Shown: piece by piece, positions 27,652 through 36,267 of the stretch
Layout: every line of letters begins with the position of its first letter
Numbering within the stretch: the first letter of the stretch is position 1
Source of the DNA: Candidatus Poribacteria bacterium
GTDB taxonomy: Bacteria > Poribacteria > WGA-4E > WGA-3G
NCBI GenBank assembly: GCA_009839975.1
Contig: VXOP01000351.1
Span: 1 to 38,710, forward strand
Reading direction: 5' to 3'
DNA: 38,710 nt
Program-made: the position numbers and the translations under genes
Notes under the pieces: model-generated
Databases searched by the model: none
Told to the model about the DNA's origin: nothing
What the model saw: only the letters and a program-made list of their open reading frames with translations

Positions 27652-27786
27652 CCAGGCCGGTAGGTGTGATTTCCTAATCAATGCAGAATACCATACGCGT
27701 ATTCTGCCGAATTTGCCCAATACGGTGCATTGGAAGGTCTTCGCGTAAGATTCGGTGCGATAAGGATATCGCACCTACCGGCCTGG
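27652..27786. mobile_element. MITE-like element with 19-base inverted ends
   Basis: CCAGGCCGGTAGGTGTGAT (27652-27670) pairs with ATCGCACCTACCGGCCTGG (27768-27786) with one mismatch, giving a 135-base element without a gene. Its ends contain family A, and its right end is itself a hairpin (27754-27775). Inside is a second hairpin, GCAGAATAC...GTATTCTGC (27682-27706), and CAATGC/GCATTG further out. It lies between 21-base direct repeats. No transposase is encoded; movement in trans is inferred. Confidence 0.68.
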
Positions 27787-27810
27787 AAACATCACCAAAT
27801 TGATGCCTAT

Positions 27811-27831
27811 AGTTGTTATCTGAATAGGATC
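27811..27831 (+). repeat. 21-base direct repeat, right copy
   Basis: Repeats the last 17 bases of rnhB plus 4 bases after it, but outside any gene. It ends 37 bases before yraN. Confidence 0.88.
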
Positions 27832-27868
27832 AGTTTCTCATTGTTACAATATAATATGAGATAAACAC

Positions 27869-28243
27869 ATGCAACGGTCACTTCAAGACATAGCAAGAAT
27901 CGGTGAAACATTCGCAGCTGAGCATTTAAAAGCACAAGGATATCAGATTCTCACACAAAACTACCGTTACAAACGTGGGGAAATAGACCTAATTGCTCAA
28001 CAAGAAAAGAGAATCGTTTTTGTTGAAGTGAAGACCCGTCGTGGTATAAAGTATGGTTTACCTCAGCATGCAGTAACAACACAGAAGCAACGACAAATCT
28101 CAAAAATCGCATTAGCGTATTTACAATCAAAGAACTTACTGGACACGCCTTGTCGTTTTGATGTCATTGCAATTTACTTGTCTCCTCAACTTGAATTAGT
28201 AAAACTTGTGCAAATAGAAAGTGCCTTTGATTATGTACATTAA
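27869..28243 (+). CDS. yraN: YraN (UPF0102) family protein
   Basis: A small endonuclease-like protein of 124 residues with unknown exact function. It shows GETFAAEHLKAQGYQIL, NYRYKRGEIDLIAQ (with the E-x-D pair) and VFVEVKTRRG (E-x-K), matching the restriction-endonuclease fold of this family. It often follows rnhB, as here. Confidence 0.9.
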   Translation: MQRSLQDIARIGETFAAEHLKAQGYQILTQNYRYKRGEIDLIAQQEKRIVFVEVKTRRGIKYGLPQHAVTTQKQRQISKIALAYLQSKNLLDTPCRFDVIAIYLSPQLELVKLVQIESAFDYVH

Positions 28244-28314
28244 AACCTAATAGACTGTCTGCTCGGACATTTGTAGGTCGGGCAGAACAACAAATGAGGA
28301 TTTGACAAAGCACT

Positions 28315-28998
28315 ATGCAGGCAATCATACTCTGCGGCGGATTATCTACCAGACTTGGTAAAACGACAGAAAAACTTCCGAAGATACTCCTAAAAATCGG
28401 AACACGTACAGTCTTAGAATGGCAGCTATCACTCTTAGCTGAAGCAGGTGTTAAAGACGTAATCCTTGCAACCGGACATCTCCATGATGTACTATGTGAA
28501 CATGTGGGTGAAATGTACGAGGGGCTAAAGATAAGATATGCAAGAGAGGAAGAGAGGCTTGGTACGGGTGGTGCAATCAAGAATGCTCTCAAATTCGTAG
28601 TTGATTTCCCACTATTTGTTTTACACGGTGACATATTGTTGAAAGGTATATCTTTACAAGATATGTTTATACACCTTCGTCCTGAAATGGATGGATTATT
28701 ACTCGGTGTTTCTGTGCCTGACTTGACTTCCTATGGTGAAATAGTTGCTGATTCAGATGGACACATCACTGCTTTCAAGGAGAAACAACAGGAATCAAAA
28801 CCGGGTATTGCAAATGCAGCTGTCTTTCTGTTCAATCGTTCAATCACGAAGTACTTTCCACAGAAAAAGGTTTTCTCGATTGAAAGAGACGTGTTTCCTT
28901 ACGCAAAGAAACTCTATGTCCACAAAGTATCGGCAGAATGGATTGACATCGGTGTTCCGGAGCGATTAGAATATGCCAGAAAGCATTTTACTGAATAG
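28315..28998 (+). CDS. Sugar-phosphate nucleotidyltransferase
   Basis: An NTP_transferase-fold protein of 227 residues. The N-terminal IILCGGLSTRLGKTTEKLPK is the nucleotide-binding motif, followed by LGTGGAIKNAL and LFVLHGDIL (metal Asp). The C-terminus FSIERDVFP and WIDIGVPERLEYA are typical of the mannose- or heptose-1-phosphate guanylyl/cytidylyltransferase group (HddC/RmlA-like). The exact sugar is unknown. It probably contributes to envelope or capsule sugars. No ribosome-binding site is obvious. Confidence 0.85.
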   Translation: MQAIILCGGLSTRLGKTTEKLPKILLKIGTRTVLEWQLSLLAEAGVKDVILATGHLHDVLCEHVGEMYEGLKIRYAREEERLGTGGAIKNALKFVVDFPLFVLHGDILLKGISLQDMFIHLRPEMDGLLLGVSVPDLTSYGEIVADSDGHITAFKEKQQESKPGIANAAVFLFNRSITKYFPQKKVFSIERDVFPYAKKLYVHKVSAEWIDIGVPERLEYARKHFTE

Positions 28999-29093
28999 TC
29001 TATTGGTAACGCAACATCACATTTATCGTAGAATTGTTTAAGCATAACGTAGTTTTAGTTCACTATCAAGAGTCTACATATAGTAAAGTTAAT

Positions 29094-29187
29094 AATTAAT
29101 GAGACATTTCACCCCATACACCGATGGTGAAGATCGCCCCGCGTAAGGGCGAGGTCTCCTCGCCCGTTGTGGAGTTATTCATTAATT
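29094..29187. repeat. 94-base element with 9-base inverted ends and a GC-rich hairpin
   Basis: AATTAATGA (29094-29102) and TCATTAATT (29179-29187) are inverted ends, and inside lies GGGCGAGG-TCT-CCTCGCCC (29147-29165), a perfect 8-bp hairpin. It fills most of the 218-base gap 28999-29216. It is probably another dispersed palindrome. Confidence 0.5.
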
Positions 29188-29216
29188 CTGAAGTTAACTA
29201 TACATGGGAGTAACTT

Positions 29217-30044
29217 ATGCCAATATTTAGTAAAGAAGACTTGGAATATTGGGAAGAACATGGATACGTCGTTGTCCGTGAAGCAGTACCAATTAAAAAT
29301 TGTCGTGCAGCGGAACAAGCTGTATGGAACTTTCTGGAAATGGATGGAGACAATCCAGATAGTTGGTATCCTGAAGATCCACCCAGACGCGGGATCATGG
29401 TTGAGATATATCAACACCAAGCGTTGTGGGATAACCGTCAATATCCGAGAGTGCATCAAGCATTCACAGAAATATGGGGGACAGACAGACTATGGGTGAG
29501 TTTCGACCGCGCTAGTATGAACCCACCTGAACGCGATAATTGGAAGTTTCCCGGCCCATACTTGCATTGGGATATGTCGTTAGATGATATGCCGGTCAGA
29601 CTAAAGGTGCAAGGTGTTCTCTATCTTGCTGATACCCCTGCTAATCAAGGTGCATTCACCTGTATTCCAGGTTTTCATAAGAAACTGGAACAGTGGTTGA
29701 AAGACTTGCCTTCTGATACGGATCCAAGACGTGTTATCCGAGAATACCAAGACCAAGCGGTTCCTATCGCAGGAAAAGCAGGGGATTTGGTAATTTGGCA
29801 TAGTGCCTTACCGCACGGTAGCAGTCCAAACGCCGCGGAACGTCCGCGTATGGCGCAATACATTACGATGTCACCCGCTCCCAATGAGGGAAAAAACACA
29901 AATGAACACCGTGTCACTGGATGGCGGGAACGTCTAACAGGATTGGGGAAAAACCAGAAAGAGAAAGAGCATCATCAAGGCAAGACCGCTGAGTTAACGC
30001 CTTTGGGGAAGAAACTGCTTGGACTTGAACCTTGGGCAGCATAG
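29217..30044 (+). CDS. Phytanoyl-CoA dioxygenase (PhyH) family protein
   Basis: A 275-residue Fe(II)/2-oxoglutarate dioxygenase. The HxD iron motif is His117-Trp-Asp119 in YLHWDMSLDD, and the distal His is His200 in SALPHGSSPN. A basic residue follows in NAAERPRMAQY for 2-oxoglutarate. The N-terminal EDLEYWEEHGYVVVREAV is the family start. Substrates of bacterial members vary and cannot be named here. Such genes are expanded in Poribacteria-like genomes. GGGAG precedes the ATG, and a terminator follows at 30059. Confidence 0.87.
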   Translation: MPIFSKEDLEYWEEHGYVVVREAVPIKNCRAAEQAVWNFLEMDGDNPDSWYPEDPPRRGIMVEIYQHQALWDNRQYPRVHQAFTEIWGTDRLWVSFDRASMNPPERDNWKFPGPYLHWDMSLDDMPVRLKVQGVLYLADTPANQGAFTCIPGFHKKLEQWLKDLPSDTDPRRVIREYQDQAVPIAGKAGDLVIWHSALPHGSSPNAAERPRMAQYITMSPAPNEGKNTNEHRVTGWRERLTGLGKNQKEKEHHQGKTAELTPLGKKLLGLEPWAA

Positions 30045-30058
30045 ACACATAATGTTTG

Positions 30059-30088
30059 TAGGCGGGGAAGCAACCCGCCTATTTTGTT
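30059..30088 (+). terminator. Rho-independent terminator after the PhyH-family gene
   Basis: TAGGCGGG (30059-30066), 7-base loop, CCCGCCTA (30074-30081), then TTTTGTT. Confidence 0.82.
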
Positions 30089-30105
30089 AGCATAAAGGAA
30101 CGAAC

Positions 30106-31398
30106 ATGGAAGACCTATTGGCAGCCCGCGCGCAGATGGCAATGTCTCTTGCATTCCACATAATCTTCGCTTCTATCGGTATTGCTATGCCTTTGTTAAT
30201 GGTAATTGCTGAAGGACTATGGCTAAAGACAAGGGATGAAACCTATCTCACACTTGCGAAGAAATGGTCTAAAGGTACTGCTATCATGTTTGCAGTTGGT
30301 GCAGTATCTGGAACTGTCCTTTCATTTGAACTTGGTTTGCTGTGGCCAACTTTCATGAAACATGCGGGACCCGTAATTGGCATGCCGTTCTCTTTAGAGG
30401 GACTGGCATTCTTTATAGAAGCGATCTTCTTAGGTATATATCTATACGGTTGGGAACGGGTTCCAGAAAAGGTCCATTGGATATCGGGTATGATGGTGTT
30501 GTTGGGTGGGATGTTTTCCGGTATCTTTGTCGTTACAGCAAATGCTTGGATGAACACACCTGCAGGATTTACGTTTGAAAACGGTGAATTTACAAATATT
30601 GACCCTGTCGCTGCGATGTTAAATCCATCATCATTCACGCAAGCATTGCACATGACTTTAGCCGCATTTCTTGCGGTTAGCTTCGCTGCTGCTGGTATTC
30701 ACGCCTATTTCCTTAGACGCGATCCAGACAACCCTTTCCATAGAAAAGCGTTCGCGATTGCCTTGAGTGTCGGTGCTGTTTTTTCAATACTACAACCCAT
30801 TTCAGGCGATATAAGTGCAAAACGACTTGCCAAACATCAACCCATTAAACTTGCTGCAATGGAGGGACAGTGGGAAACTGAACGCGGTGCACCCTTACGT
30901 ATAGGGGGGATACCGGATGAGGAAGCAGAAGTTACACGATATGCCATCGAAATACCCAAGGCACTCAGTTTTTTAGCACATTCTGATTTCAATGCAGAAA
31001 TTATGGGACTCAAGGATGTACCACCCGAAAACCGTCCCCCTGTCGCTATCGTACATTTCGCCTTTCAGATCATGGTTGCTTGCGGATTGGTAATGATGGT
31101 CGCAGGTATTCTCGGGGGATGGTTAGCTTGGAGACGCAAAGGATTACCCACAAACAACTGGTATCTCAAGTTCGTTACAATATGCACGCCGCTTGGATTT
31201 ATCGCAATAGAAGCGGGATGGACAGTAACTGAGGTCGGTAGACAACCGTGGATCGTCTACGGTTACATGCGAACGGCAGATGCTGTGACATCCATGCCAA
31301 ATCTCATTGTGCCATTCTTATGCTTCACAGTATTATATATCTTCCTCTCAATCATCGTTGTAATTCTATTAAGACGTATAATCTTCAAAGGATTGTAA
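30106..31398 (+). CDS. Cytochrome bd-type oxidase subunit I (CydA-like)
   Basis: A 430-residue membrane protein with about nine hydrophobic helices. SLAFHIIFASIGIAMPL carries His18, matching the haem ligand near the N-terminus of CydA. FTQALHMTLAAFLAVSFAAAG carries the second ligand region, FQIMVACGLVMM the Met ligand region, and GWTVTEVGRQPWIVYGYM is the CydA signature. It is shorter than E. coli CydA, with a short Q-loop as in CIO-type enzymes. No cydB follows; the next gene is convergent on the other strand. It may pair with a subunit encoded elsewhere or work alone. Confidence 0.87.
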   Translation: MEDLLAARAQMAMSLAFHIIFASIGIAMPLLMVIAEGLWLKTRDETYLTLAKKWSKGTAIMFAVGAVSGTVLSFELGLLWPTFMKHAGPVIGMPFSLEGLAFFIEAIFLGIYLYGWERVPEKVHWISGMMVLLGGMFSGIFVVTANAWMNTPAGFTFENGEFTNIDPVAAMLNPSSFTQALHMTLAAFLAVSFAAAGIHAYFLRRDPDNPFHRKAFAIALSVGAVFSILQPISGDISAKRLAKHQPIKLAAMEGQWETERGAPLRIGGIPDEEAEVTRYAIEIPKALSFLAHSDFNAEIMGLKDVPPENRPPVAIVHFAFQIMVACGLVMMVAGILGGWLAWRRKGLPTNNWYLKFVTICTPLGFIAIEAGWTVTEVGRQPWIVYGYMRTADAVTSMPNLIVPFLCFTVLYIFLSIIVVILLRRIIFKGL

Positions 31399-31407
31399 TA
31401 CCATTTC

Positions 31408-31440
31408 CTATAAACATATCGTCCCTACGGGACTGAAGAG
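31408..31440 (+). repeat. Direct repeat family D, copy 1
   Basis: A 33-base unit (ATAAACATATCGTCCCTACG within it) repeated at 31458-31490 with a 50-base period. It contains the small hairpin GTCCC-TAC-GGGAC. It lies between the convergent cydA-like and mannonate dehydratase-like genes. Confidence 0.85.
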
Positions 31441-31457
31441 AGGGTGTCAATGTTTTT

Positions 31458-31490
31458 CTATAAACATATCGTCCCTACGGGACTGAAGAG
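31458..31490 (+). repeat. Direct repeat family D, copy 2
   Basis: An exact copy of 31408-31440, separated by 17 bases. Only two units exist, so this is not treated as a CRISPR array. Confidence 0.85.
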
Positions 31491-31560
31491 GTTATCTGCA
31501 TGGGGAAAAACCTTTAGTTTACATCTATAGATACAGCGAAGCGAAAACCGACAGTATAGA

Positions 31561-32586
31561 CTACGCTGCAGCAGCATATTCTTCATTTGCTCTTTTCACA
31601 AGTGCGTTCATATAAGCAATCGTATATGCAGTACCGACACGATGGTCACCTGCCATACTGGGGATATGGTCTGGGATCATCACACCGTTGAAATCTACTT
31701 CACGTAAGACTTTAGCGACTTCATACATATCCTGATAACCGTTATCTACGAATGTTTCTACGAAGTGTGGTAGCGGTTTGTCTACATTACGGAAATGTAC
31801 CTTGAAGATTTTATTTCTCTCACCGAAATAATGGATAGACTCAAGTACATCTTTTCCCATTAAGTCCCCACCTTCTAACCAGCACCCGACACAGAAGCAC
31901 ATGCCAACGTTCGGACTGTCAGCAATTTCAAGCGCACGTTTATAGCCTTCAAAACTACTGAAAATACATCTGGGAATACCAGCGAGGTTCAGTGCCGGTG
32001 GGTCATCAGGATGGATACCGATCATCACGCCTGCTTCTTCTGCAACAGGTGCAGCTTGTTTGATGAAATAGGTATAGTTGTCCCAAATTTCCTCTTCGGA
32101 AAACTCGCGTCCATGTGATAACGGTATCTTATACCTGTTTCCACCCCAATGTCCTTCTTGCGCCTTCTTAAGATTGAATGCACGTGCACTTGCACCACCC
32201 CGAGTTGTCTCGCGTTCAGTACTCCAAATACCGTTTCCCATGTGTGCATACGTTGTATAGGGGATACCTGCTCTGCCGAGGTCGCGTATATACCGTTTAT
32301 ACTGTTCAATCTTAGCATCACGGTTTTCTAAGTTAAGGACGATACCGTCTTGGTTATGGACATCGCTGTTGCCAAACCCATAAATTTTCAAGCCGGCATT
32401 CTCAAATATCTCTCGTCGACTCATAAAATAGTCGTAGTTCGCGTTTGCACCATTCGTCCATAGAACAACATACTCAACATCCATCTGTCTTGCAAATGCT
32501 AAGTCAGCCTCACTCGGTTCAGGGGACATCTGTGCTGTAACCTTCATACCAGGTGCAATATTATTCAGTGGATTATTCTTTGCCAT
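31561..32586 (-). CDS. Mannonate dehydratase-like TIM-barrel protein
   Basis: A 341-residue protein resembling UxuA/sugar-isomerase TIM barrels: GMKVTAQMSPEPSEADLAF at the start, IGIHPDDPP (metal region), VGMCFCVGCWLEGG, IFKVHFRNVDKPLPHFVE and MIPDHIPSM near the end. UxuA removes water from D-mannonate in uronate breakdown, but this is shorter than E. coli UxuA, so the substrate is uncertain. ATG 32586 is chosen because AGGAGG lies 7 bases upstream; the longer frame to 32640 lacks this. It lies 71 bases after the sulfatase on the same strand and is likely its operon partner. Confidence 0.83.
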   Translation of the reverse strand: MAKNNPLNNIAPGMKVTAQMSPEPSEADLAFARQMDVEYVVLWTNGANANYDYFMSRREIFENAGLKIYGFGNSDVHNQDGIVLNLENRDAKIEQYKRYIRDLGRAGIPYTTYAHMGNGIWSTERETTRGGASARAFNLKKAQEGHWGGNRYKIPLSHGREFSEEEIWDNYTYFIKQAAPVAEEAGVMIGIHPDDPPALNLAGIPRCIFSSFEGYKRALEIADSPNVGMCFCVGCWLEGGDLMGKDVLESIHYFGERNKIFKVHFRNVDKPLPHFVETFVDNGYQDMYEVAKVLREVDFNGVMIPDHIPSMAGDHRVGTAYTIAYMNALVKRANEEYAAAA

Positions 32587-32657
32587 TTTGTGCCTCCTGT
32601 CAATTTCGGTTGAATGTGCTAAGCAAAGACTTCTTAGCACATTCTCATATTAGAAAT

Positions 32658-34055
32658 CTACTCGTCATCCATTGCTTCTTCTTTGAGGCGATATAGTTCT
32701 GCTGTTAGTTCCTTTACAACGTCAGCATATTCTGGATCGTCGTAAACACTACACATTTCATTCGGGTCTTTCTCAAGATCAAAGAGTTCCCATTCAGGTT
32801 CCTTAGGTTCATCAATTGAGCCAGAGGTGCCGAGTGCTTCACCATAGTAGTAAATGAGTTTATAGCGGTGTGTCCGTATACCGTAATGTGCAGGAACATA
32901 ATGATGTGAAAGGTGCATCCAGTAACGATAATACATAGACTCCCGCCAATCATCGGGGACATTACCTTCAAGTACTGGACGCAAACTTCTACCCTGCATA
33001 TCTTCGGGTATATCCAATCCAGCATAATCCAACCATGTTTCAGCGAAGTCTATATTCAGAGACAATGCATGCGTGGAACTTCCTGCGCCAATAGCACGCG
33101 GATAGCGGACAATAAACGGCATGCGTAACGATTCCTCATACATGAACCGTTTATCATACCAACCGTGGTCTCCTAAGAAGAAGCCTTGGTCAGAAGTGTA
33201 TATCACCATTGTATCATCGGCAACACCATCTTCATCAAGATAATCAAGCAGCCTTCCAACATTGTCATCAATAGAAGCGACACAACGCAGGTACTCCTTG
33301 ATATAACGTTGATACTGCCAGTTAGCCAACTCTTTTTCAGATAATCCTTCGGGTGGAGGACCAAATTTATCAATCTTCAGATCCCTGTTATTCATGTGTC
33401 CGAAGACCCGCATTTTTGCTTCCTTCGCTGCATTTGAGCGATTGGCATAGTCATCAAAGAAGTTATCAGGCATCGGTACGTCTTCGTCTGCAAACATGTG
33501 GAGATGTTTCTCGTCCGAATCCCACGGTCTGTGCGGTGCTTTGTGGTGTGACATCAGGAAGAACGGTTTATCCCGGTCTCTATCTTTGAGCCAATCCAAT
33601 GAGAAGTCAGTGATAATATCGGTTGCATAACCATCATGTTGGCTTCTCCCACTTTCCTCAATCATAACCGGATCATAATAAGACCCCTGTCCAGGTAGAA
33701 CGTTCCAGTAGTCAAACCCTGTTGGGTCAGCATTACCACCGTGACCGAGATGCCATTTCCCAACCATTGCAGTCTGATAACCACCTGCTTGTAGCATCTT
33801 CGCAACATTCGGTTTTCTTCCATCAAGTGGATCGCCTAATGTCTTTACACCATTTAGATGGCTGTGTTTACCTGTCAATATATTTGCACGACTTGGTGTG
33901 CAGATAGAATTGACACAGAAGCAGTTCTGTAAGATCATACCGTCGTTCGCGATACGATCAAGATTTGGTGTTTGATTGATACGACTGCCATAACAACTCA
34001 TAGCATGTGAGGCATGGTCATCGGACATTATAAAAAGAATATTGGGTCTACTCAA
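32658..34055 (-). CDS. Sulfatase (type I, formylglycine-dependent)
   Basis: Hydrolyses a sulfate ester, likely of a polysaccharide or glycoside. The 465-residue protein begins PNILFIMSDDHASHAMSCYG with metal Asp12-Asp13. The catalytic Cys52 is in CTPSR, which is converted to formylglycine. GKWHLGHGG and TSDQGFFLGDHGWYDKRFM carry further active-site residues. There is no signal peptide, so it may be cytoplasmic or exported by another route. A formylglycine-generating enzyme is not in this window. Neighbours suggest sulfated sugar use. Confidence 0.93.
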   Translation of the reverse strand: MSRPNILFIMSDDHASHAMSCYGSRINQTPNLDRIANDGMILQNCFCVNSICTPSRANILTGKHSHLNGVKTLGDPLDGRKPNVAKMLQAGGYQTAMVGKWHLGHGGNADPTGFDYWNVLPGQGSYYDPVMIEESGRSQHDGYATDIITDFSLDWLKDRDRDKPFFLMSHHKAPHRPWDSDEKHLHMFADEDVPMPDNFFDDYANRSNAAKEAKMRVFGHMNNRDLKIDKFGPPPEGLSEKELANWQYQRYIKEYLRCVASIDDNVGRLLDYLDEDGVADDTMVIYTSDQGFFLGDHGWYDKRFMYEESLRMPFIVRYPRAIGAGSSTHALSLNIDFAETWLDYAGLDIPEDMQGRSLRPVLEGNVPDDWRESMYYRYWMHLSHHYVPAHYGIRTHRYKLIYYYGEALGTSGSIDEPKEPEWELFDLEKDPNEMCSVYDDPEYADVVKELTAELYRLKEEAMDDE

Positions 34056-34173
34056 TTGTTTCTCCTTTACTTATACTTTGTGCAAATCGTGGTTCGCACC
34101 ACATTTAGGATACGGTAAATTAGATACTGTAGGTTCTTGAATGTCTATGCTGTGTCTACTTCTTAGTTTCAAT

Positions 34174-35244
34174 TTATTTTGCTTTAATTTCGTCCCACGC
34201 GCGACTATATTCTTTCATGAAATCTCCAGGATCTCTAATCCACTCAAGAGACTCCATTCTTTCAGCGGATGGGTAGATGTATTCATGCTTCTGAAGGTCT
34301 TCAGGTAAGTGTTTTTTCGCTTCAGGAACACATGTTCCGTATTTGGTAAACTCTGTAATCTTTGCGTTGACTTCAGGACGGAGTAGGTAGTTAATAAACT
34401 TTTCAGCAAGAGCCTTATTCTGAGCAGTTTTAGGTATACAAACAGTGTCAATAAATTGACTGGAACCCTCTTTGGGTATAACGTATCTTATTGTTGGCAG
34501 TTGTTCTGCAGCACGGAACGCATCCCCACTCCATGAATGTGCCAATGCAACTTCCTTAGAAATTAGAATGTCCCGCGGATCTGATTCATACCTTTTTAAG
34601 AACGGTTTCTGCTCAATCAACTTCTCTTTTGCCTGTCTAAGCTGATCAGGCTCCGTTGAATTAAAACTGTATCCAAGCAGTTTAAGCGTTGCACCGATCG
34701 CTTCACGTTCGTCATCAAGCATGCTGAATTTATTCTTATATTTTTCATCCCAAAAGACTTGCCAACTATCAGGAGCAGGCGATACTACGGAAGAGTCGTA
34801 AGCAATACCTGCTGTTCCAAATGTGTAAGGGACAGAGTGTTTATTCTCAGGATCAAAGTATTTACCCAGAAAGTCGGGACTGATGTTTTGAAAGTTTGGT
34901 ATATTGTCTCGATTTAATTCTGCCAACATATCCTCTTTTATCATTATAGAAACCATATAATCGGATGGCATAATGATGTCGTAACCTGTTGCGCCAGCCT
35001 GTAATTTCGCGAGTAGGTCTTCGTTTTTAGCGAATATGTCAACCCCAACTTTCACATCAAATTCCTCTTCAAAGCCTGTACGAATTTCGTCACTGATATA
35101 GCCAGCCCAGGTAAAAATATTGAGCTGCTGTTTTTTATCTCCACCACATCCGCTAACGCAAAATATAAGCAAAAGAAATCCGATAATGAAGTGCCTTTGT
35201 ACTCCGTTCCACCAAATTGAATGCGTTTTTGAAAAATCCAACAT
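34174..35244 (-). CDS. Polyamine-type ABC transporter substrate-binding lipoprotein
   Basis: A 356-residue PotD/PotF-like periplasmic-binding protein. A signal peptide ending in CVSGC has its lipobox cysteine at residue 33. Then comes LNIFTWAGYISDEIRTGFEE, the characteristic start of spermidine/putrescine binding proteins, with DIIMPSDYMVSIMIKEDML and VPYTFGTAGIAYD further on. ATG 35244 is chosen because GGAG sits 6 bases before it, whereas the longer frame starts in dispersed repeat B. No potABC genes are next to it, so this is an orphan binding protein. Confidence 0.85.
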   Translation of the reverse strand: MLDFSKTHSIWWNGVQRHFIIGFLLLIFCVSGCGGDKKQQLNIFTWAGYISDEIRTGFEEEFDVKVGVDIFAKNEDLLAKLQAGATGYDIIMPSDYMVSIMIKEDMLAELNRDNIPNFQNISPDFLGKYFDPENKHSVPYTFGTAGIAYDSSVVSPAPDSWQVFWDEKYKNKFSMLDDEREAIGATLKLLGYSFNSTEPDQLRQAKEKLIEQKPFLKRYESDPRDILISKEVALAHSWSGDAFRAAEQLPTIRYVIPKEGSSQFIDTVCIPKTAQNKALAEKFINYLLRPEVNAKITEFTKYGTCVPEAKKHLPEDLQKHEYIYPSAERMESLEWIRDPGDFMKEYSRAWDEIKAK

Positions 35245-35274
35245 GTCTTGCTCCATCAGGTAGTTGGTTTCGGA

Positions 35275-35305
35275 ACGGCACACGGAGTGTGCCTACTACT
35301 ATTAA
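35275..35305 (-). repeat. Dispersed palindrome family B, minus-strand copy
   Basis: On the minus strand, TTAATAGTAGTAGGCACAC... ending GTGTGCCGT, 31 bases, differing from the 6197 copy by one base in the loop. It lies between the rhodanese and substrate-binding genes. Confidence 0.82.
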
Positions 35306-35361
35306 ATGAGAAATTGACAAGGTATTAAATATATGCTAATTTAGGTAAAGGTTCCTGGATG

Positions 35362-35721
35362 TTAAGATGAATCGGTTTCCAGACCAGCTGTTTTCCAGCC
35401 TCGGAAACCACCAGTCAAGACTGATACATTCTGATAACCCATGTTCTTTAATGTATATGCAGATAGTGTCGCACGCGTTCCACCACCACAGTATGTGACG
35501 ATGTGTGTGTCTTCTTCAGGTGCGACATCATCTATATCAAGTTCAATATAACCGCGGGGGAGTGACACAGCATTTGGTAAATGTTCCTCTTCGTAATCAG
35601 GTTCATCCCGGACATCTAATAGTATGACTGAATCACCAGCATCTGTAAGTTCATCTGGTGAGATGTGTCCGACATTTTCTCTTGCCTCAGCAAGCAGTTC
35701 ATCAAGTGTTTTTAATGGCAT
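35362..35721 (-). CDS. Rhodanese-like domain protein
   Basis: A 119-residue single rhodanese domain for sulfur transfer. DSVILLDVRDEPDYEEEHLP and the active-site loop Cys78 in VTYCGGGTRA are clear. ATG 35721 is supported by TTTGAGG upstream and by the promoter at 35761-35789, which overlaps any longer start. It sits upstream of the binding-protein gene. Confidence 0.88.
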   Translation of the reverse strand: MPLKTLDELLAEARENVGHISPDELTDAGDSVILLDVRDEPDYEEEHLPNAVSLPRGYIELDIDDVAPEEDTHIVTYCGGGTRATLSAYTLKNMGYQNVSVLTGGFRGWKTAGLETDSS

Positions 35722-35760
35722 CGTTATCCTCAAATTCAGTTGAAGTTGTAGTGTAAGAAG

Positions 35761-35789
35761 AATATAGCATATCACAGCGTAACAGTCAA
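35761..35789 (-). promoter_or_regulatory. Candidate promoter for the rhodanese gene
   Basis: On the minus strand, TTGACT (35789-35784), 17 bases, TATATT (35766-35761), with TGC forming an extended -10. Confidence 0.65.
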
Positions 35790-35821
35790 ATTATTTCTGC
35801 ACACCTATTTGAAAGGGAAAT

Positions 35822-36265
35822 ATGGAATTATTAAGAAAATCTGTTCAGACTCAAATTGAGAAAGATAGAATTGGGAGCCCGGTTTTTTTAAGAGGGATCC
35901 TGAATGTAGTAAATAGAGAAAGCAGTCTCCTGCTTCCAACTACCGAACTTGTTTCACTTGCTAACGCGTGGATTCCATCAATACCGCAGAAAGTGTATGC
36001 AACGGGAGATGTTGATGGAATACAGGTTACGACTATGGTCCAATATGCAAACGGACAGATGGCTGTGTTATCAGTGCATCGTGTTGACACTGAAACGGCA
36101 ATAGATATAATGCTGGTTGGAAACAGAGGGGTTATCTACCATGAAACACCTATCGGTAGACACTTCCTAAGCGGAACGCCACCTGAATTGCATGGTGTAG
36201 GAGAACTGTCAGAAGTCATTTCAACGTCACTTGCAAGCGGACAACCTACAGTAGTAGAGGGGTAA
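35822..36265 (+). CDS. Small protein resembling the C-terminal domain of Gfo/Idh/MocA
   Basis: A 147-residue protein with no signal peptide. KVYATGDVDGIQVTTMVQYA and GQMAVLSVHRV, followed by IMLVGNRGVIYHE, resemble the beta-sheet C-terminal half of Gfo/Idh/MocA oxidoreductases. The NAD-binding half is absent, so it is unlikely to be an enzyme alone. GAAAGGGAAAT precedes its ATG. The full oxidoreductase gene starts 2 bases after the stop, so the two probably form a complex or share a substrate. The function is not recognised. Confidence 0.72.
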   Translation: MELLRKSVQTQIEKDRIGSPVFLRGILNVVNRESSLLLPTTELVSLANAWIPSIPQKVYATGDVDGIQVTTMVQYANGQMAVLSVHRVDTETAIDIMLVGNRGVIYHETPIGRHFLSGTPPELHGVGELSEVISTSLASGQPTVVEG

Positions 36266-36267
36266 AA

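Noticed and set aside
31408-31490. CRISPR array
   Set aside because: Only two repeat units with a 17-base gap, and no cas genes nearby. The unit has a dispersed-palindrome character.
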